Positions 27,094-36,292 of a stretch of DNA of 64,000 bases are shown piece after piece (the stretch's first letter is position 1; the number at the start of each line of letters is the position of its first letter). Position numbers and translations under genes: made by a program. A model generated the notes under the pieces. It was given only the letters and a program-made list of their open reading frames with translations, was not told the DNA's origin and did not search any database. The stretch comes from Bacteroidota bacterium (GTDB lineage Bacteria > Bacteroidota > Bacteroidia > Bacteroidales > GCA-2711565): assembly GCA_018816945.1 (NCBI GenBank), contig JAHIVC010000024.1, positions 45,582 to 109,581 on the forward strand. The letters run 5' to 3'.

Positions 27094-28647
27094 ATGAATA
27101 AAGTAAAGATACTTTGGGTTGATGATGAGATTGATTTGTTGAGATCACAGATCCTGTTTTTAGAACAGAAGGGATATGTGGTGTCTGTTTCGAACAATGG
27201 AGATGAGGCTTTGGACATGATCAACGAAGAAGTATTCGACATCATTTTTTTAGATGAAAATATGCCCGGATTATCGGGTCTTGAAACCCTGAGTGCGATA
27301 AAAGGTATTTACCCGGGCCTTCCAGTGGTCATGATTACAAAAAGTGAAGAAGAGTCAATCATGGATGATGCCATCGGATCTCAAATTTCTGATTATCTTA
27401 TCAAGCCCGTAAACCCAAATCAAATCTTACTGTCACTTAAAAAAAATCTGGATCATCGAAAATTAATAAGCGAGAAATCAACTCATTCATATCAAAAAGA
27501 GTTCCGTGATATTGGGGTGGAAATTAATAATAATCTTGATTTTGATCAGTGGGTTGATGTTTATAAAAAATTGACCCGTTGGGAATTGGAACTTGAAAAA
27601 TCAAAGGATGACGGGATCATGGAAGTGTTAAAAATGCAAAAAGATGAAGCCAATCAGGGATTTACGCGCTTTATTGAGCAGAATTATCTAGATTGGATTC
27701 AGGCAAAATCGCCTGGTCGACCAGTACTATCGCACACCTTGTTTAAGGAAAAACTTTTACCATTGTTAGATGAAGAAGATCCTGTATTTTTATTACTTAT
27801 CGATAATTTAAGGTACGATCAATGGAAGGCCATTCAACCCTTGATTGAAGAGTTTTTCAGGGTGGAAAAGGACGAAATTTATTACAGTATTTTGCCTTCG
27901 ACAACGCAATATGCCAGAAATGCAATTTTTGCCGGACTGATGCCGATTGATATTGAGAAGAAGTACCCAAAATATTGGACCAGAGAAGAGGATGAAGGAA
28001 CTAAAAATCAATTTGAAGGAGAATTATTAGGTGAGCAACTAAAGAGGTACCGGAAAAATGTGAGATATTCCTATCATAAAATATTAAACCTGACTGCCGG
28101 AAGAAAATTAGTTGATAATTTGCCAAATTTGATGAATAATAAATTGAACACCATCGTTTATAATTTCGTTGATATGCTTTCGCATGCCCGAACTGATATG
28201 GAAATTATCAGAGAGTTGGCCGATGATGAACCTGCCTACAGATCATTGATGGTAACGTGGTTTAAATATTCTACACTATTCGATGTGATCAAATATCTAT
28301 CAACTCAAAAAGTTAAACTAGTGATAACCACTGATCATGGTTCAGTAAAGGTTAATAATGCGGTTAAAATAGTTGGAGATAGGGAAACTAATAAAAATTT
28401 AAGGTATAAAAATGGCAGAAATCTTAATTTTGAATCAAAGGATGTTTTTGAAATGAAAGATCCGGAGAAAGGATTTTTACCCAGATCAAATATGAGTTCA
28501 AGTTTTGCCTTTTGCAAGAAAAATGATTTTTTTGCTTATCCGAATAAGTATAATTATTATGCAAATTTTTATAAAAATACGTTTCAGCATGGTGGGATTT
28601 CAATTGAAGAGTTGCTCATCCCGTTTATAACTTTAATTGTAAAGTAA
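27094..28647 (+). CDS. porX: PorX: response regulator fused to a PglZ/alkaline-phosphatase-fold domain
   Basis: This protein has 517 residues. I use the ATG at 27094 (MNKVKILWVDDEIDLL); an upstream TTG would add six residues. Residues 1-120 are a receiver domain with acidic D10/D11, phosphoacceptor D54 (FLDENMPG) and conserved T/K (MITKSE; LIKPVNP). From about residue 200 the alkaline-phosphatase superfamily PglZ domain follows, with the metal-site blocks LLLIDNLRYDQW, STTQYARNAIFAG, NFVDMLSHAR, ITTDHGSV and FQHGGISIEEL. In Porphyromonas and Flavobacterium, PorX works with the kinase PorY to control the type 9 secretion system. Its presence implies a T9SS elsewhere in the genome. Confidence 0.93.
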   Translation: MNKVKILWVDDEIDLLRSQILFLEQKGYVVSVSNNGDEALDMINEEVFDIIFLDENMPGLSGLETLSAIKGIYPGLPVVMITKSEEESIMDDAIGSQISDYLIKPVNPNQILLSLKKNLDHRKLISEKSTHSYQKEFRDIGVEINNNLDFDQWVDVYKKLTRWELELEKSKDDGIMEVLKMQKDEANQGFTRFIEQNYLDWIQAKSPGRPVLSHTLFKEKLLPLLDEEDPVFLLLIDNLRYDQWKAIQPLIEEFFRVEKDEIYYSILPSTTQYARNAIFAGLMPIDIEKKYPKYWTREEDEGTKNQFEGELLGEQLKRYRKNVRYSYHKILNLTAGRKLVDNLPNLMNNKLNTIVYNFVDMLSHARTDMEIIRELADDEPAYRSLMVTWFKYSTLFDVIKYLSTQKVKLVITTDHGSVKVNNAVKIVGDRETNKNLRYKNGRNLNFESKDVFEMKDPEKGFLPRSNMSSSFAFCKKNDFFAYPNKYNYYANFYKNTFQHGGISIEELLIPFITLIVK

Positions 28648-28648
28648 G

Positions 28649-29074
28649 ATGGAGCAATTGTTTATATGTCGTACACTCGATGATCTTCAGGGTATTGCCG
28701 AAAAAATGCTGGAGTTATTTCCTAAGGATCGAATTTTTGCATTCGAAGGAAGCATGGGTGCCGGTAAAACAACTTTCATCAAAGTTTTATGCAAGAATCT
28801 GGAAGTTTTGAATGAAGTTGTAAGCCCGACTTTTGCCATCATTAACGAATATCATTCCAATAAAGTCGGGCCCATCTATCATTTCGATTTTTATCGGATT
28901 AACAATATTGAAGAGGTAATGGATATCGGCTACGAAGACTACTTGTATAGCGGTAACTATTGCCTGATGGAATGGCCGGAAAAGATAGAAAAACTTTTAC
29001 CGGAGAATATCGTATATGTTACCATTCAAAATCTGGACGATAGATCCAGAAGTATTCACGTTAAGAAAAAGTAA
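28649..29074 (+). CDS. tsaE: TsaE, ATPase of tRNA t6A synthesis
   Basis: This 141-residue protein is the normal length. The P-loop GSMGAGKTTF is at about 34-43, followed by the family SPTFAIINEY block and LMEWPEK near the end. It supports TsaB/TsaD in making N6-threonylcarbamoyl-adenosine at tRNA position 37. The start lies 1 nt after the porX stop, so translation is coupled. It ends 1 nt before the chosen start of ald. Confidence 0.95.
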   Translation: MEQLFICRTLDDLQGIAEKMLELFPKDRIFAFEGSMGAGKTTFIKVLCKNLEVLNEVVSPTFAIINEYHSNKVGPIYHFDFYRINNIEEVMDIGYEDYLYSGNYCLMEWPEKIEKLLPENIVYVTIQNLDDRSRSIHVKKK

Positions 29075-29075
29075 A

Positions 29076-30299
29076 ATGAGTGCTGAGCAAAGTGGGTTCT
29101 ATAAATTTTCTCATTCCGAAAATCTGATGCCTCAAGAAGAAAAACTTGAAATTCAAAGTGAAAGTGCAAGTTTGATAATTGGGTTGCCTAAGGAAATATC
29201 CAAAACAGAAAGTAGAATTTGTTTGGCCCCGGAAGCGGTGAAGATGTTAGTTGAAAATGGTCATCGCGTTATTGTGGAAAAAGATGCTGCAGTATCTGCA
29301 CGTTTTAGTAATCATAATTACGCTGAGGCAGGAGCAGACATTGTTGAGCGTGCCAGAGAAGTATACGCAGCAGATATAATCCTTAAAGTTGCTCCTTTAA
29401 CCATAAAAGAAACAGACATTGTAAAAGACAGACAAGTTATCTTTTCAGCACTTCATCTTAGCAATCAAAGCCAACCTTATTTCAAATCCTTGATCAGTAA
29501 AAAGGTAACGGCTATTGCTTTTGAAAACATTAAAGATAAATCGGGAGCATATCCTGTAACCCGCTCTATGAGCGAAATAGTTGGCAATGCCTCCATTTTA
29601 TTAGCGGCTGATTATTTAAGCAACCCTGAATATGGAAAGGGCGAAATGCTTGGAGGTTTTCCTGGAATTCGTCCGACTGAAATTGTTATAATTGGTGCCG
29701 GAACTGTTGCCGAAAATGCAGTGAGAACTGCTTTAGGAATGGGTGCATTTGTGAAAGTTTTTGATCGGTCAATTTATAAACTTGAACGTATTCAACGAAA
29801 TTTAAATCAACGATTGTTTACTTCAGTATTACAACCAAAATTATTAGAATCTGCTTTGCAAACAGCCGACGTTGTTATTGCTGCCATGCATTCTGCAAAT
29901 GGCAGGGCTCCATTTGTGATTAGCGAAGAAATGGTACAAAGAATGAAATCAGGATCAATCATTATCGATGTGAGCATCGATCAAGGTGGTTGTGTTGAAA
30001 CATCGGAAATAACAAATCATCTGAATCCTGTTTTTAAAAAACATGGAGTTACGCATTATTGTGTGCCAAATATCGCTTCGATCGTACCTCACACTGCTTC
30101 TTTTGCTTTCAGTAATTTCTTTACACCGATTTTGTTGAAAATTGGCGAGGCGGGAGGTTTGGAAAAATATCTCATGCAAGATTATGGCTTTTGTAAAGGA
30201 ATATATTTGCTCAATGGAATCGTGACCAATAAACAGGTGGGCAAGAACTTTAACCTGCCTTATCAGGATCTCGATTTACTTATGGCAGCATTTGGTTAA
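29076..30299 (+). CDS. ald: alanine dehydrogenase / PNT-family oxidoreductase
   Basis: The protein has 407 residues from the ATG at 29076. An earlier ATG overlaps tsaE by 59 nt and adds residues without family likeness. An unusual N-terminal extension of about 30 residues precedes GLPKEISKTESRICLAPEAVKML, the alanine dehydrogenase N-terminus. The Rossmann motif IVIIGAGTVAENAVRTALGMGA and the catalytic region (HYCVPNIASIVPHTASFAFSN) are present. It would interconvert L-alanine and pyruvate with NAD. The extension and some spacing differ from classical Ald, so a related Bacteroidota-specific dehydrogenase is possible. Confidence 0.85.
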   Translation: MSAEQSGFYKFSHSENLMPQEEKLEIQSESASLIIGLPKEISKTESRICLAPEAVKMLVENGHRVIVEKDAAVSARFSNHNYAEAGADIVERAREVYAADIILKVAPLTIKETDIVKDRQVIFSALHLSNQSQPYFKSLISKKVTAIAFENIKDKSGAYPVTRSMSEIVGNASILLAADYLSNPEYGKGEMLGGFPGIRPTEIVIIGAGTVAENAVRTALGMGAFVKVFDRSIYKLERIQRNLNQRLFTSVLQPKLLESALQTADVVIAAMHSANGRAPFVISEEMVQRMKSGSIIIDVSIDQGGCVETSEITNHLNPVFKKHGVTHYCVPNIASIVPHTASFAFSNFFTPILLKIGEAGGLEKYLMQDYGFCKGIYLLNGIVTNKQVGKNFNLPYQDLDLLMAAFG

Positions 30300-30337
30300 A
30301 AATTCAGTTGCACCTTAATCCCTAGTTTTTTTATTCA

Positions 30338-30345
30338 TACTTTTG
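30338..30345 (+). promoter_or_regulatory. candidate -7 box of the aroBA promoter
   Basis: The sequence TACTTTTG matches TAnnTTTG and ends 19 nt before the GTG start of aroB. The leader would be short. The -33 element is not obvious. Confidence 0.45.
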
Positions 30346-30364
30346 TAATATAAAATCAGCAAAA

Positions 30365-31438
30365 GTGAGCCAATTAAAAATGCATCCGATCCATATTGAT
30401 GATATGGATTTTCAAAATTTTAAGGAAATTCTTCGTTCTTTTCAAAATCAGAAAATTTTCGTACTTATCGATGAAAATACGAGGGAGTTTTGTTTACCCT
30501 TAATACAACCTATATTAAATAATTTTAAAATTATTTTGATAGAAATTAAAAGTGGTGAAGCCAATAAAACTATTAAAACCTGCGAATTTATTTGGGAGAA
30601 GCTATTAATTTATCAGGCTAATCGTAATTCTTTGCTTATTAATTTAGGTGGAGGAGTATTAACTGATATTGGCGGATTTGTAGCTGCAACCTATAAGCGC
30701 GGAATTAATTTTCTAAATATTCCTACCACTGTATTGGGTGCCTCAGATGCCGCAATTGGCGGAAAAACCGGAGTTGATTTTAAAATGTTCAAAAATCAAA
30801 TTGGAATTTTCACAACACCTACAGCTGTAATTATTAATGCTGATTTTTTTAAAACATTACCCATTCGTCATGTCTATTCAGGATTAGCAGAAATTATTAA
30901 AAGTGCATTGATCGCAAATAAAGACTTATGGCAGGTTTTATTGGATAAGAATGTATTACAAATTATGAATTGGGATCACTTCCTCAATGAATCAGTTAAA
31001 GTCAAAACTGATATTGTTTTAAGGGATCCTTTCGAACAAGGTGATAGAAAGTTGTTGAATTTTGGACATACCATTGGCCATGCCATCGAAACATTTTCAT
31101 TAAAATACGATGAGGATCCTCTTTTGCATGGAGAGGCAATTGCACTTGGAATGATATGTGAATCCTATATTTCACTTAAAAAACTTTCACTCAGTCAGGC
31201 CGAATTTGATCAAATCCTCGAATATCTATTCAACCATTATCATGCATACGATATAGATCCTAAAAGTATCGATGATATTATTTCACTGATGATTCAGGAT
31301 AAAAAAAATACTGACAACCAAATAAATTTTACTTTAATTCGAAAAATTGGGGAAGGCGTAACTGATCAGTTTATTGATACGAAGGAAATCAGAAAAGCCT
31401 TGGAGTTCTATATCGACTACATCAATACTACTTACTAA
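30365..31438 (+). CDS. aroB: 3-dehydroquinate synthase
   Basis: The protein has 357 residues from a GTG at 30365; an ATG five codons later (30380) is equally plausible. Family blocks are present: GGGVLTDIGGFVAATYKRGI, PTTVLGASDAAIGGKTGVD, SGLAEIIKSALI and the zinc ligands in LNFGHTIGHAIE and LLHGEAIALGM. It makes 3-dehydroquinate, the second shikimate-pathway step. The stop codon shares one base with the aroA ATG (TAATG), which couples the two genes. Confidence 0.95.
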   Translation: MSQLKMHPIHIDDMDFQNFKEILRSFQNQKIFVLIDENTREFCLPLIQPILNNFKIILIEIKSGEANKTIKTCEFIWEKLLIYQANRNSLLINLGGGVLTDIGGFVAATYKRGINFLNIPTTVLGASDAAIGGKTGVDFKMFKNQIGIFTTPTAVIINADFFKTLPIRHVYSGLAEIIKSALIANKDLWQVLLDKNVLQIMNWDHFLNESVKVKTDIVLRDPFEQGDRKLLNFGHTIGHAIETFSLKYDEDPLLHGEAIALGMICESYISLKKLSLSQAEFDQILEYLFNHYHAYDIDPKSIDDIISLMIQDKKNTDNQINFTLIRKIGEGVTDQFIDTKEIRKALEFYIDYINTTY

Positions 31439-32697
31439 TGAATCAGATTGTTTTAAGCAAAGCCAAAAAATCACTGATTGGGTGTATTGAATTACCTGCC
31501 TCAAAAAGTGAAAGTAACCGTGCTTTAATGATTAAAGCATTGTGTCAGGAAGGGATTTTGATCCGGAATTTATCGGATGCCGAGGATACACAAATATTAA
31601 ATAAATGTTTGAGGTATATTGAAACTTGCGGGTTTTCAGGCATCCCTATGGTTGTTGATGCCAAAAATGCCGGCACGGTCTATCGTTTTCTAACTGCTTA
31701 CCTCGCGATACGCTCAGGAAAATGGTTTCTTACCGGAAGCGAAAGAATGCAGGAACGACCGATTGAAAAATTGGTTCTGGCTTTAAATCAAATTGATGCT
31801 GATATTTCTTATACTCACAACAAAGGTTATCCACCTTTATTAATTAACGGAAAAAAATTAACGGGCGGTCAATTAAATCTTGATTCAGGTATTAGTAGCC
31901 AATATATCACTGCTTTGTTATTGATAGCCCCCTTATTGAATAATGGATTAGAAATAAGATTAGTAGGGAATTTGATATCACGGCCTTATGTTCAAATGAC
32001 CATTAAAATTATGGAGCATTTCGGAGTTAGGGTTGATTATTCCGATCGACTTATAAAAATTGAGCATCAAACCTATGTTAAAAATGTATTTACTGTTGGC
32101 CCCGATTGGTCCGCAGCATCATATTGGTACGAAATGGCGGCTTTATGTGATAAGGTTGACATACTTATACCTGATTTAAAAAAAGAAAGTATGCAAGGTG
32201 ATCGTGTATTACCGGAAATTTTTGATCTGCTGGGTGTAAGTTCGGAATTTACGTTAGAAGGTTTGAAACTGAAAAAACAAAATAGAAAAGTTAGTTACTT
32301 CGAATACGACTTTATTGATTGCCCTGATTTGGCGCAGGCCGTTATAGTAACTTGCGTGGGATTGGGTATCGAAGGTTCTTTAAAGGGTTTACAAAGCCTG
32401 AGAATTAAAGAAACGGATCGAATTGCGAGTCTTAACAATGAAATAAGTGTTTTTGGTTTCTCAATCGTTGAGGAAAATCCGACATTATGGAGCCTCGTTA
32501 AACGTTCGGAAAATGTTAGTTTTCAGGTAAACCATGTTTTTAACACCTATGATGATCACCGCATGGCGATGTCGTTGGCGCCGCTTTGCCTACTCACTAA
32601 TAAAATGATTATGGAAGATCCTGATGTGGTTAAAAAATCCTATCCCGGATTCTGGAACGATTTAGAATCAGTGGGCTTTAAAATTGATCGTTTCTAG
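31438..32697 (+). CDS. aroA: 3-phosphoshikimate 1-carboxyvinyltransferase (EPSP synthase)
   Basis: This 419-residue protein has the EPSP synthase signatures LPASKSESNRALMI at the N-terminus, NAGTVYRFLTAYLA near 80, SSQYITALLL near 158, and the C-terminal RIKETDRIASL and YDDHRMAMSLAP. It catalyses the sixth shikimate step. The second signature reads NAGTVYRFL where many enzymes have NAGTAMRPL, a class difference common in Bacteroidota. It overlaps aroB by one base. Confidence 0.94.
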   Translation: MNQIVLSKAKKSLIGCIELPASKSESNRALMIKALCQEGILIRNLSDAEDTQILNKCLRYIETCGFSGIPMVVDAKNAGTVYRFLTAYLAIRSGKWFLTGSERMQERPIEKLVLALNQIDADISYTHNKGYPPLLINGKKLTGGQLNLDSGISSQYITALLLIAPLLNNGLEIRLVGNLISRPYVQMTIKIMEHFGVRVDYSDRLIKIEHQTYVKNVFTVGPDWSAASYWYEMAALCDKVDILIPDLKKESMQGDRVLPEIFDLLGVSSEFTLEGLKLKKQNRKVSYFEYDFIDCPDLAQAVIVTCVGLGIEGSLKGLQSLRIKETDRIASLNNEISVFGFSIVEENPTLWSLVKRSENVSFQVNHVFNTYDDHRMAMSLAPLCLLTNKMIMEDPDVVKKSYPGFWNDLESVGFKIDRF

Positions 32698-32711
32698 ATC
32701 ATTATTTTATA

Positions 32712-32719
32712 TATTTTTG
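32712..32719 (+). promoter_or_regulatory. candidate -7 box upstream of the LutA-like gene
   Basis: TATTTTTG (TAnnTTTG type) ends 23 nt before the ATG at 32743, in the 45-nt gap after aroA. The gene may therefore have its own promoter. Confidence 0.42.
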
Positions 32720-32742
32720 TAAAAATTAGCGCTGTAAAGATT

Positions 32743-33462
32743 ATGATAGTTGATATTTTTATTCCATGTATTGTTGATCAATTTTATCCTCAAACAGGTT
32801 TTAACATGATCAAGATTCTTGAAAAATTAGATATTGCAGTGCATTATAATCAAGAGCAAACCTGTTGTGGGCAGACCGCATTTAATGCCGGATTTTGGGA
32901 CGAAGCCAAAGAAATCGGGGATAAATTTATTCTTGATTTTCCAAATAACAGGCCTATTGTAAGCCCAACTGCTTCTTGTGTTAGCATGGTACGCAACAAT
33001 TATGGCGAACTGTTTTATAACAGTGCTTTGCATAATGAATATCGACAGATTCAAAAAAATGTGTATGAGTTTACCGAATTTTTGGTAAAAGTTTTAAACG
33101 TAACCGATGTGGGCGCAGAGTTTAATGCAAAAGTTACCTATCACGAATCCTGTTCATCCTTAAGAGGGCTTGGTGCAAATAATGAAGCCCGTCAGTTATT
33201 GCAAAATGTAAAAGGGTTGGAGCTGATCGAAATGAAAGATCGTGAAGTTTGTTGTGGTGCAGGGGGCATGTTAGCATTAAAAAATGAAGCCATCTCTTCT
33301 GCCATGGCGGAGCAAAAAGTGTTAAATGCCATTGATGCCGGAGCTGAGTATATTGTTTCTACCGATTTGTCATGTTTGATGAATCAGGAGAGTTATGCCA
33401 AAAAGAATAATTTGCCCATTAAAATGATTCACATCATTGATGTTTTGGCTTCCGGCTGGTAA
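32743..33462 (+). CDS. LutA/YkgE-type cysteine-rich (Fe-S) protein
   Basis: This 239-residue protein contains two cysteine-rich CCG domains: IPCIVDQFYP...QTCCGQTAFN and TYHESCSSLRGLG...EVCCGAGGMLALKN. This is the layout of LutA (YkgE), a subunit of the LutABC lactate-oxidation complex, and of related heterodisulfide-reductase subunits. The lutB and lutC partners are not adjacent, so it is either an orphan component or part of another electron-transfer complex. It lies downstream of aroA on the same strand. Confidence 0.86.
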   Translation: MIVDIFIPCIVDQFYPQTGFNMIKILEKLDIAVHYNQEQTCCGQTAFNAGFWDEAKEIGDKFILDFPNNRPIVSPTASCVSMVRNNYGELFYNSALHNEYRQIQKNVYEFTEFLVKVLNVTDVGAEFNAKVTYHESCSSLRGLGANNEARQLLQNVKGLELIEMKDREVCCGAGGMLALKNEAISSAMAEQKVLNAIDAGAEYIVSTDLSCLMNQESYAKKNNLPIKMIHIIDVLASGW

Positions 33463-33506
33463 AATCCGAATTGTTCAAATATTAGTGAAATAATTTCCTA
33501 CTTATT

Positions 33507-34859
33507 TCATTTCATCAGCTGTTGAAGTTCGAAAATCGATTCGGCTTTCCCTAAAATCTTTTTCTTTTCATCTAATAAAAACATAGAAGGAGTAGAATGT
33601 ATTCCATAATCAATCGCTGTTTTGCCATCCCAACCTTTAAAATCAGCAATGGTTTTCCATTCAGGCTTTAATGTTTTCAGATAAGTGTTCATATCTGTTT
33701 TTGAAGTATCAATTGAAATGCTTACCATGGCTAACTTGTCTTTTTGACTATGATAAAAACGATCTAATTCAGTTAGTAAATTTTTACAATGAGGGCACCA
33801 GCTTGCCCAAAAAACAACAAGGGTGAATTTCGATTTTATTTCATTTAAATTAATGGTATTTCCTGCCAAATCAGTCTCAATTATATTCGGTGCCTGATTC
33901 CCCGGTGCTAATTTTTTAATGGTATTCAGCCTTTCTTTCAGCGAATTTGAATCTTCTGGCATATCGCAATTTTCAGGATTTGATAACCAATCAGCCATAT
34001 GATTAATCACTTTATTAAAGCCATAATTCTCAAATCCGTTGATCAGGTAATCAATCACAAAATTATGAATTTCAATATTTGATTTGGAATGGGAAAGTAT
34101 AATATTGACTGCTTTGATAAATTCATCCTCTAATTGATCTTTGCTTAAATTTTGGTTCTGATAAAGTGAAAGATAGGATAAAATCGTGGAGGTGATCACG
34201 TTGCTTCTAAGTAAGGATTCATTATCAAATTTTACAGATTCGAAATAATGTTCCCTTAAATACATTTGCTGCTGTTCGGGATTGAGATCGGGGAGTAGAA
34301 GTGGCTTTTGTTCCATGGCAATTAATGCGGCGGCATAAGTATCTTTATTTAGGTAAAGCAGATCACGCGTGAACTCCGACAATCCTTTCTGAATACTATT
34401 GAATTCTGATGAAATTGTTTTAAAAAAAACATCGGTTTTTGGATAATACATCAGAACCGGTTGCAGTAATTCCAGTCGATACTGATCGTAATTTTTGCGC
34501 AGGAGGTATTTATAATAAGTTTTATTCTCAACTGATTCTTTAACAACAATGGAGTTAATCGGGTCACTCACATTACTTTCAAAAATTATATTTTCATAAT
34601 TGAAAAGCAGGTCCAGTTTTTTATTGTTTGCAAAAAACAATCGGTACATTCCATTGGGTTGATCCTGACTAAATAAAAATTGAAAATTCCCGTCGCGATC
34701 AGTCAGGGTCGAATCCAGAATATCAAGTTTATCTCCATAAACACTGCTCAGAAAAACCTGAGCAGAATTATAATTTTTGATGTTTCCTTGTATTTTATAT
34801 TCTTTAGCTGAAAGAAAAAAGGGGATTATTATGAATACGAAAAGTGTAATTTTTTTCAT
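33507..34859 (-). CDS. TlpA-like thioredoxin with DUF4369 N-terminal domain
   Basis: This 450-residue exported protein has a signal peptide (1-18, ending LSAK). Residues 20-105 form a DUF4369-type beta domain (YKIQGNIKNYNSAQVFLSS), followed by a helical middle of about 200 residues. The C-terminal AhpC/TSA-type thioredoxin domain has WASWCPHC (C355, C358) and the cis-proline in STPS. It probably reduces disulfides in the periplasm. It has its own transcription unit between the convergent LutA-like gene and the transglutaminase gene upstream (121-nt gap). Confidence 0.86.
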   Translation of the reverse strand: MKKITLFVFIIIPFFLSAKEYKIQGNIKNYNSAQVFLSSVYGDKLDILDSTLTDRDGNFQFLFSQDQPNGMYRLFFANNKKLDLLFNYENIIFESNVSDPINSIVVKESVENKTYYKYLLRKNYDQYRLELLQPVLMYYPKTDVFFKTISSEFNSIQKGLSEFTRDLLYLNKDTYAAALIAMEQKPLLLPDLNPEQQQMYLREHYFESVKFDNESLLRSNVITSTILSYLSLYQNQNLSKDQLEDEFIKAVNIILSHSKSNIEIHNFVIDYLINGFENYGFNKVINHMADWLSNPENCDMPEDSNSLKERLNTIKKLAPGNQAPNIIETDLAGNTINLNEIKSKFTLVVFWASWCPHCKNLLTELDRFYHSQKDKLAMVSISIDTSKTDMNTYLKTLKPEWKTIADFKGWDGKTAIDYGIHSTPSMFLLDEKKKILGKAESIFELQQLMK

Positions 34860-34980
34860 GATATTTTTAAATTATTGTCATTACAAATATTGTAAAATTT
34901 AATGGAGTTCGAAAGATTTTTCATTCGATATGTTTCTTCAAGATGACATTTTTTATAAGAGGGAATCCAAAAATATTATT

Positions 34981-36105
34981 CTAAATGTTTTTTAAATAAT
35001 CTTTTTCATGGGCTATCTTTTCAAACAATTCTGCAAGTTCGCTTTTTCTGATTTTAAGGTTTAATTGCAGTGTCTTGTTTTTTGTGTCAATCGCATCGAA
35101 TTCATGCTTTGCTTCTGTTGCTAATTTATATGAACGATCTAAAATCTTGGTAAGCTCTGCCTTATTCTTTTTCCTCGTTGATTTATTAAATTCATTTACA
35201 TAGGTATTGTATAATTCTATTGCACTGAGCTCAATTTCCAAGGCCTGGTTAAATTTATCCCCTTCCAAATTATCAAGATGGATTTGAAGATTGCGGGATA
35301 GGAATTCAAGCTGATTCTGAATCAAATTGTTTCCACGGCCAAGTAATTGGATTCTTTTAATAGAGTTTTGCAATCTATTTATTTCTGTTATATAGGGTAA
35401 TTTTCCAATTAAATCTTTATAGTTGGATAGCTCCTCCGTAACTTTATCAAAACGACTTTGATCAAAATCTCGGTAACTGATTAAATTTTCCGATAATTGC
35501 CAGATAGGATCAAAAGGCATGTGTGTTTTAATAAATTCAGAAGGCTTAACTTTATAATATTCGGGTGAAAATTTCTTAACGTAATTCGATTTGTTAAGTT
35601 TTGAATTAGAACTCTTGACTTGAAAGTATCCCGCAGCCCATGTTGGGTCAAAAAGATACCAATTCTCTTTTATTTTGACTGCGTTCCAGGCATGTCCTGA
35701 TGAGGTAATCACCTGTTCATTTTGACGGGAGTAGCCGGAAATTACATAAGAATCAAAACCTAATTTTATTGCCAACTCGCTAAAAATTTCTGCAAACGCC
35801 TGGCAAACACCACGCTTTTTTCGCAGGGCATCATTGATAAGTGCTTGATTGGATTCATATAGTAAATCCCTGTTTAAATCTTCAACAGCATAGTCAATAT
35901 TTGTGGCTATCCAATAAAAGGCCCCTTTTAATTGATCCTCCGGATGTTTAAATTCAGATCTGATATAGTTGGCAACAGATTCGGTAGCTGTTGATTTAGA
36001 TTTTGGTATTTTGTTAATAATAGGGGCAATATTTTCGAAAGCACTTTTTTGTGAGAAACAGGGAATTGATAAAAACAAAATTAGAATTATTATAATCGGC
36101 CTCAT
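34981..36105 (-). CDS. exported transglutaminase-like protein
   Basis: This 374-residue protein has a signal peptide (1-18, ending CFSQ). The transglutaminase-like core has the full triad: C101 (RGVCQAFAE), H138 (SSGHAWNAV) and D153 (LFDPTWAAGYF). The C-terminal part (200-374) is a helical coiled-coil-like region rich in L, N and K. Family members are cysteine proteases or cross-linkers of the envelope, and no substrate can be named. It is divergent from tex across a 187-nt gap. Confidence 0.84.
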   Translation of the reverse strand: MRPIIIILILFLSIPCFSQKSAFENIAPIINKIPKSKSTATESVANYIRSEFKHPEDQLKGAFYWIATNIDYAVEDLNRDLLYESNQALINDALRKKRGVCQAFAEIFSELAIKLGFDSYVISGYSRQNEQVITSSGHAWNAVKIKENWYLFDPTWAAGYFQVKSSNSKLNKSNYVKKFSPEYYKVKPSEFIKTHMPFDPIWQLSENLISYRDFDQSRFDKVTEELSNYKDLIGKLPYITEINRLQNSIKRIQLLGRGNNLIQNQLEFLSRNLQIHLDNLEGDKFNQALEIELSAIELYNTYVNEFNKSTRKKNKAELTKILDRSYKLATEAKHEFDAIDTKNKTLQLNLKIRKSELAELFEKIAHEKDYLKNI

Positions 36106-36267
36106 AATTATCTTTAAAAAGTAATAACGTCGAATTTAGTAAAATCTTTTTTGAACTTACGAATATTAACTTCTTTTATCAACGACCTCTCCTATAAAAA
36201 GTGGTTTTCCTTTTTAGACGCAATGAATTGCTTTTTATTGTAGTGCATTTATCTTGCAAAAAAACAA

Positions 36268-36275
36268 TATTTTTG
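36268..36275 (+). promoter_or_regulatory. candidate -7 box of tex
   Basis: TATTTTTG matches TAnnTTTG and ends 17 nt before the first of two tandem ATGs of tex, in the divergent gap with the transglutaminase gene. Confidence 0.45.
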
Positions 36276-36292
36276 CCACTTGAATCAAAAAT

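Noticed and set aside
33487..33508. Hairpin GAAATAA/TTATTTC as a terminator between convergent genes
   Set aside because: The stem is all A/T except one pair and no clear T-run follows, so the support is too weak.
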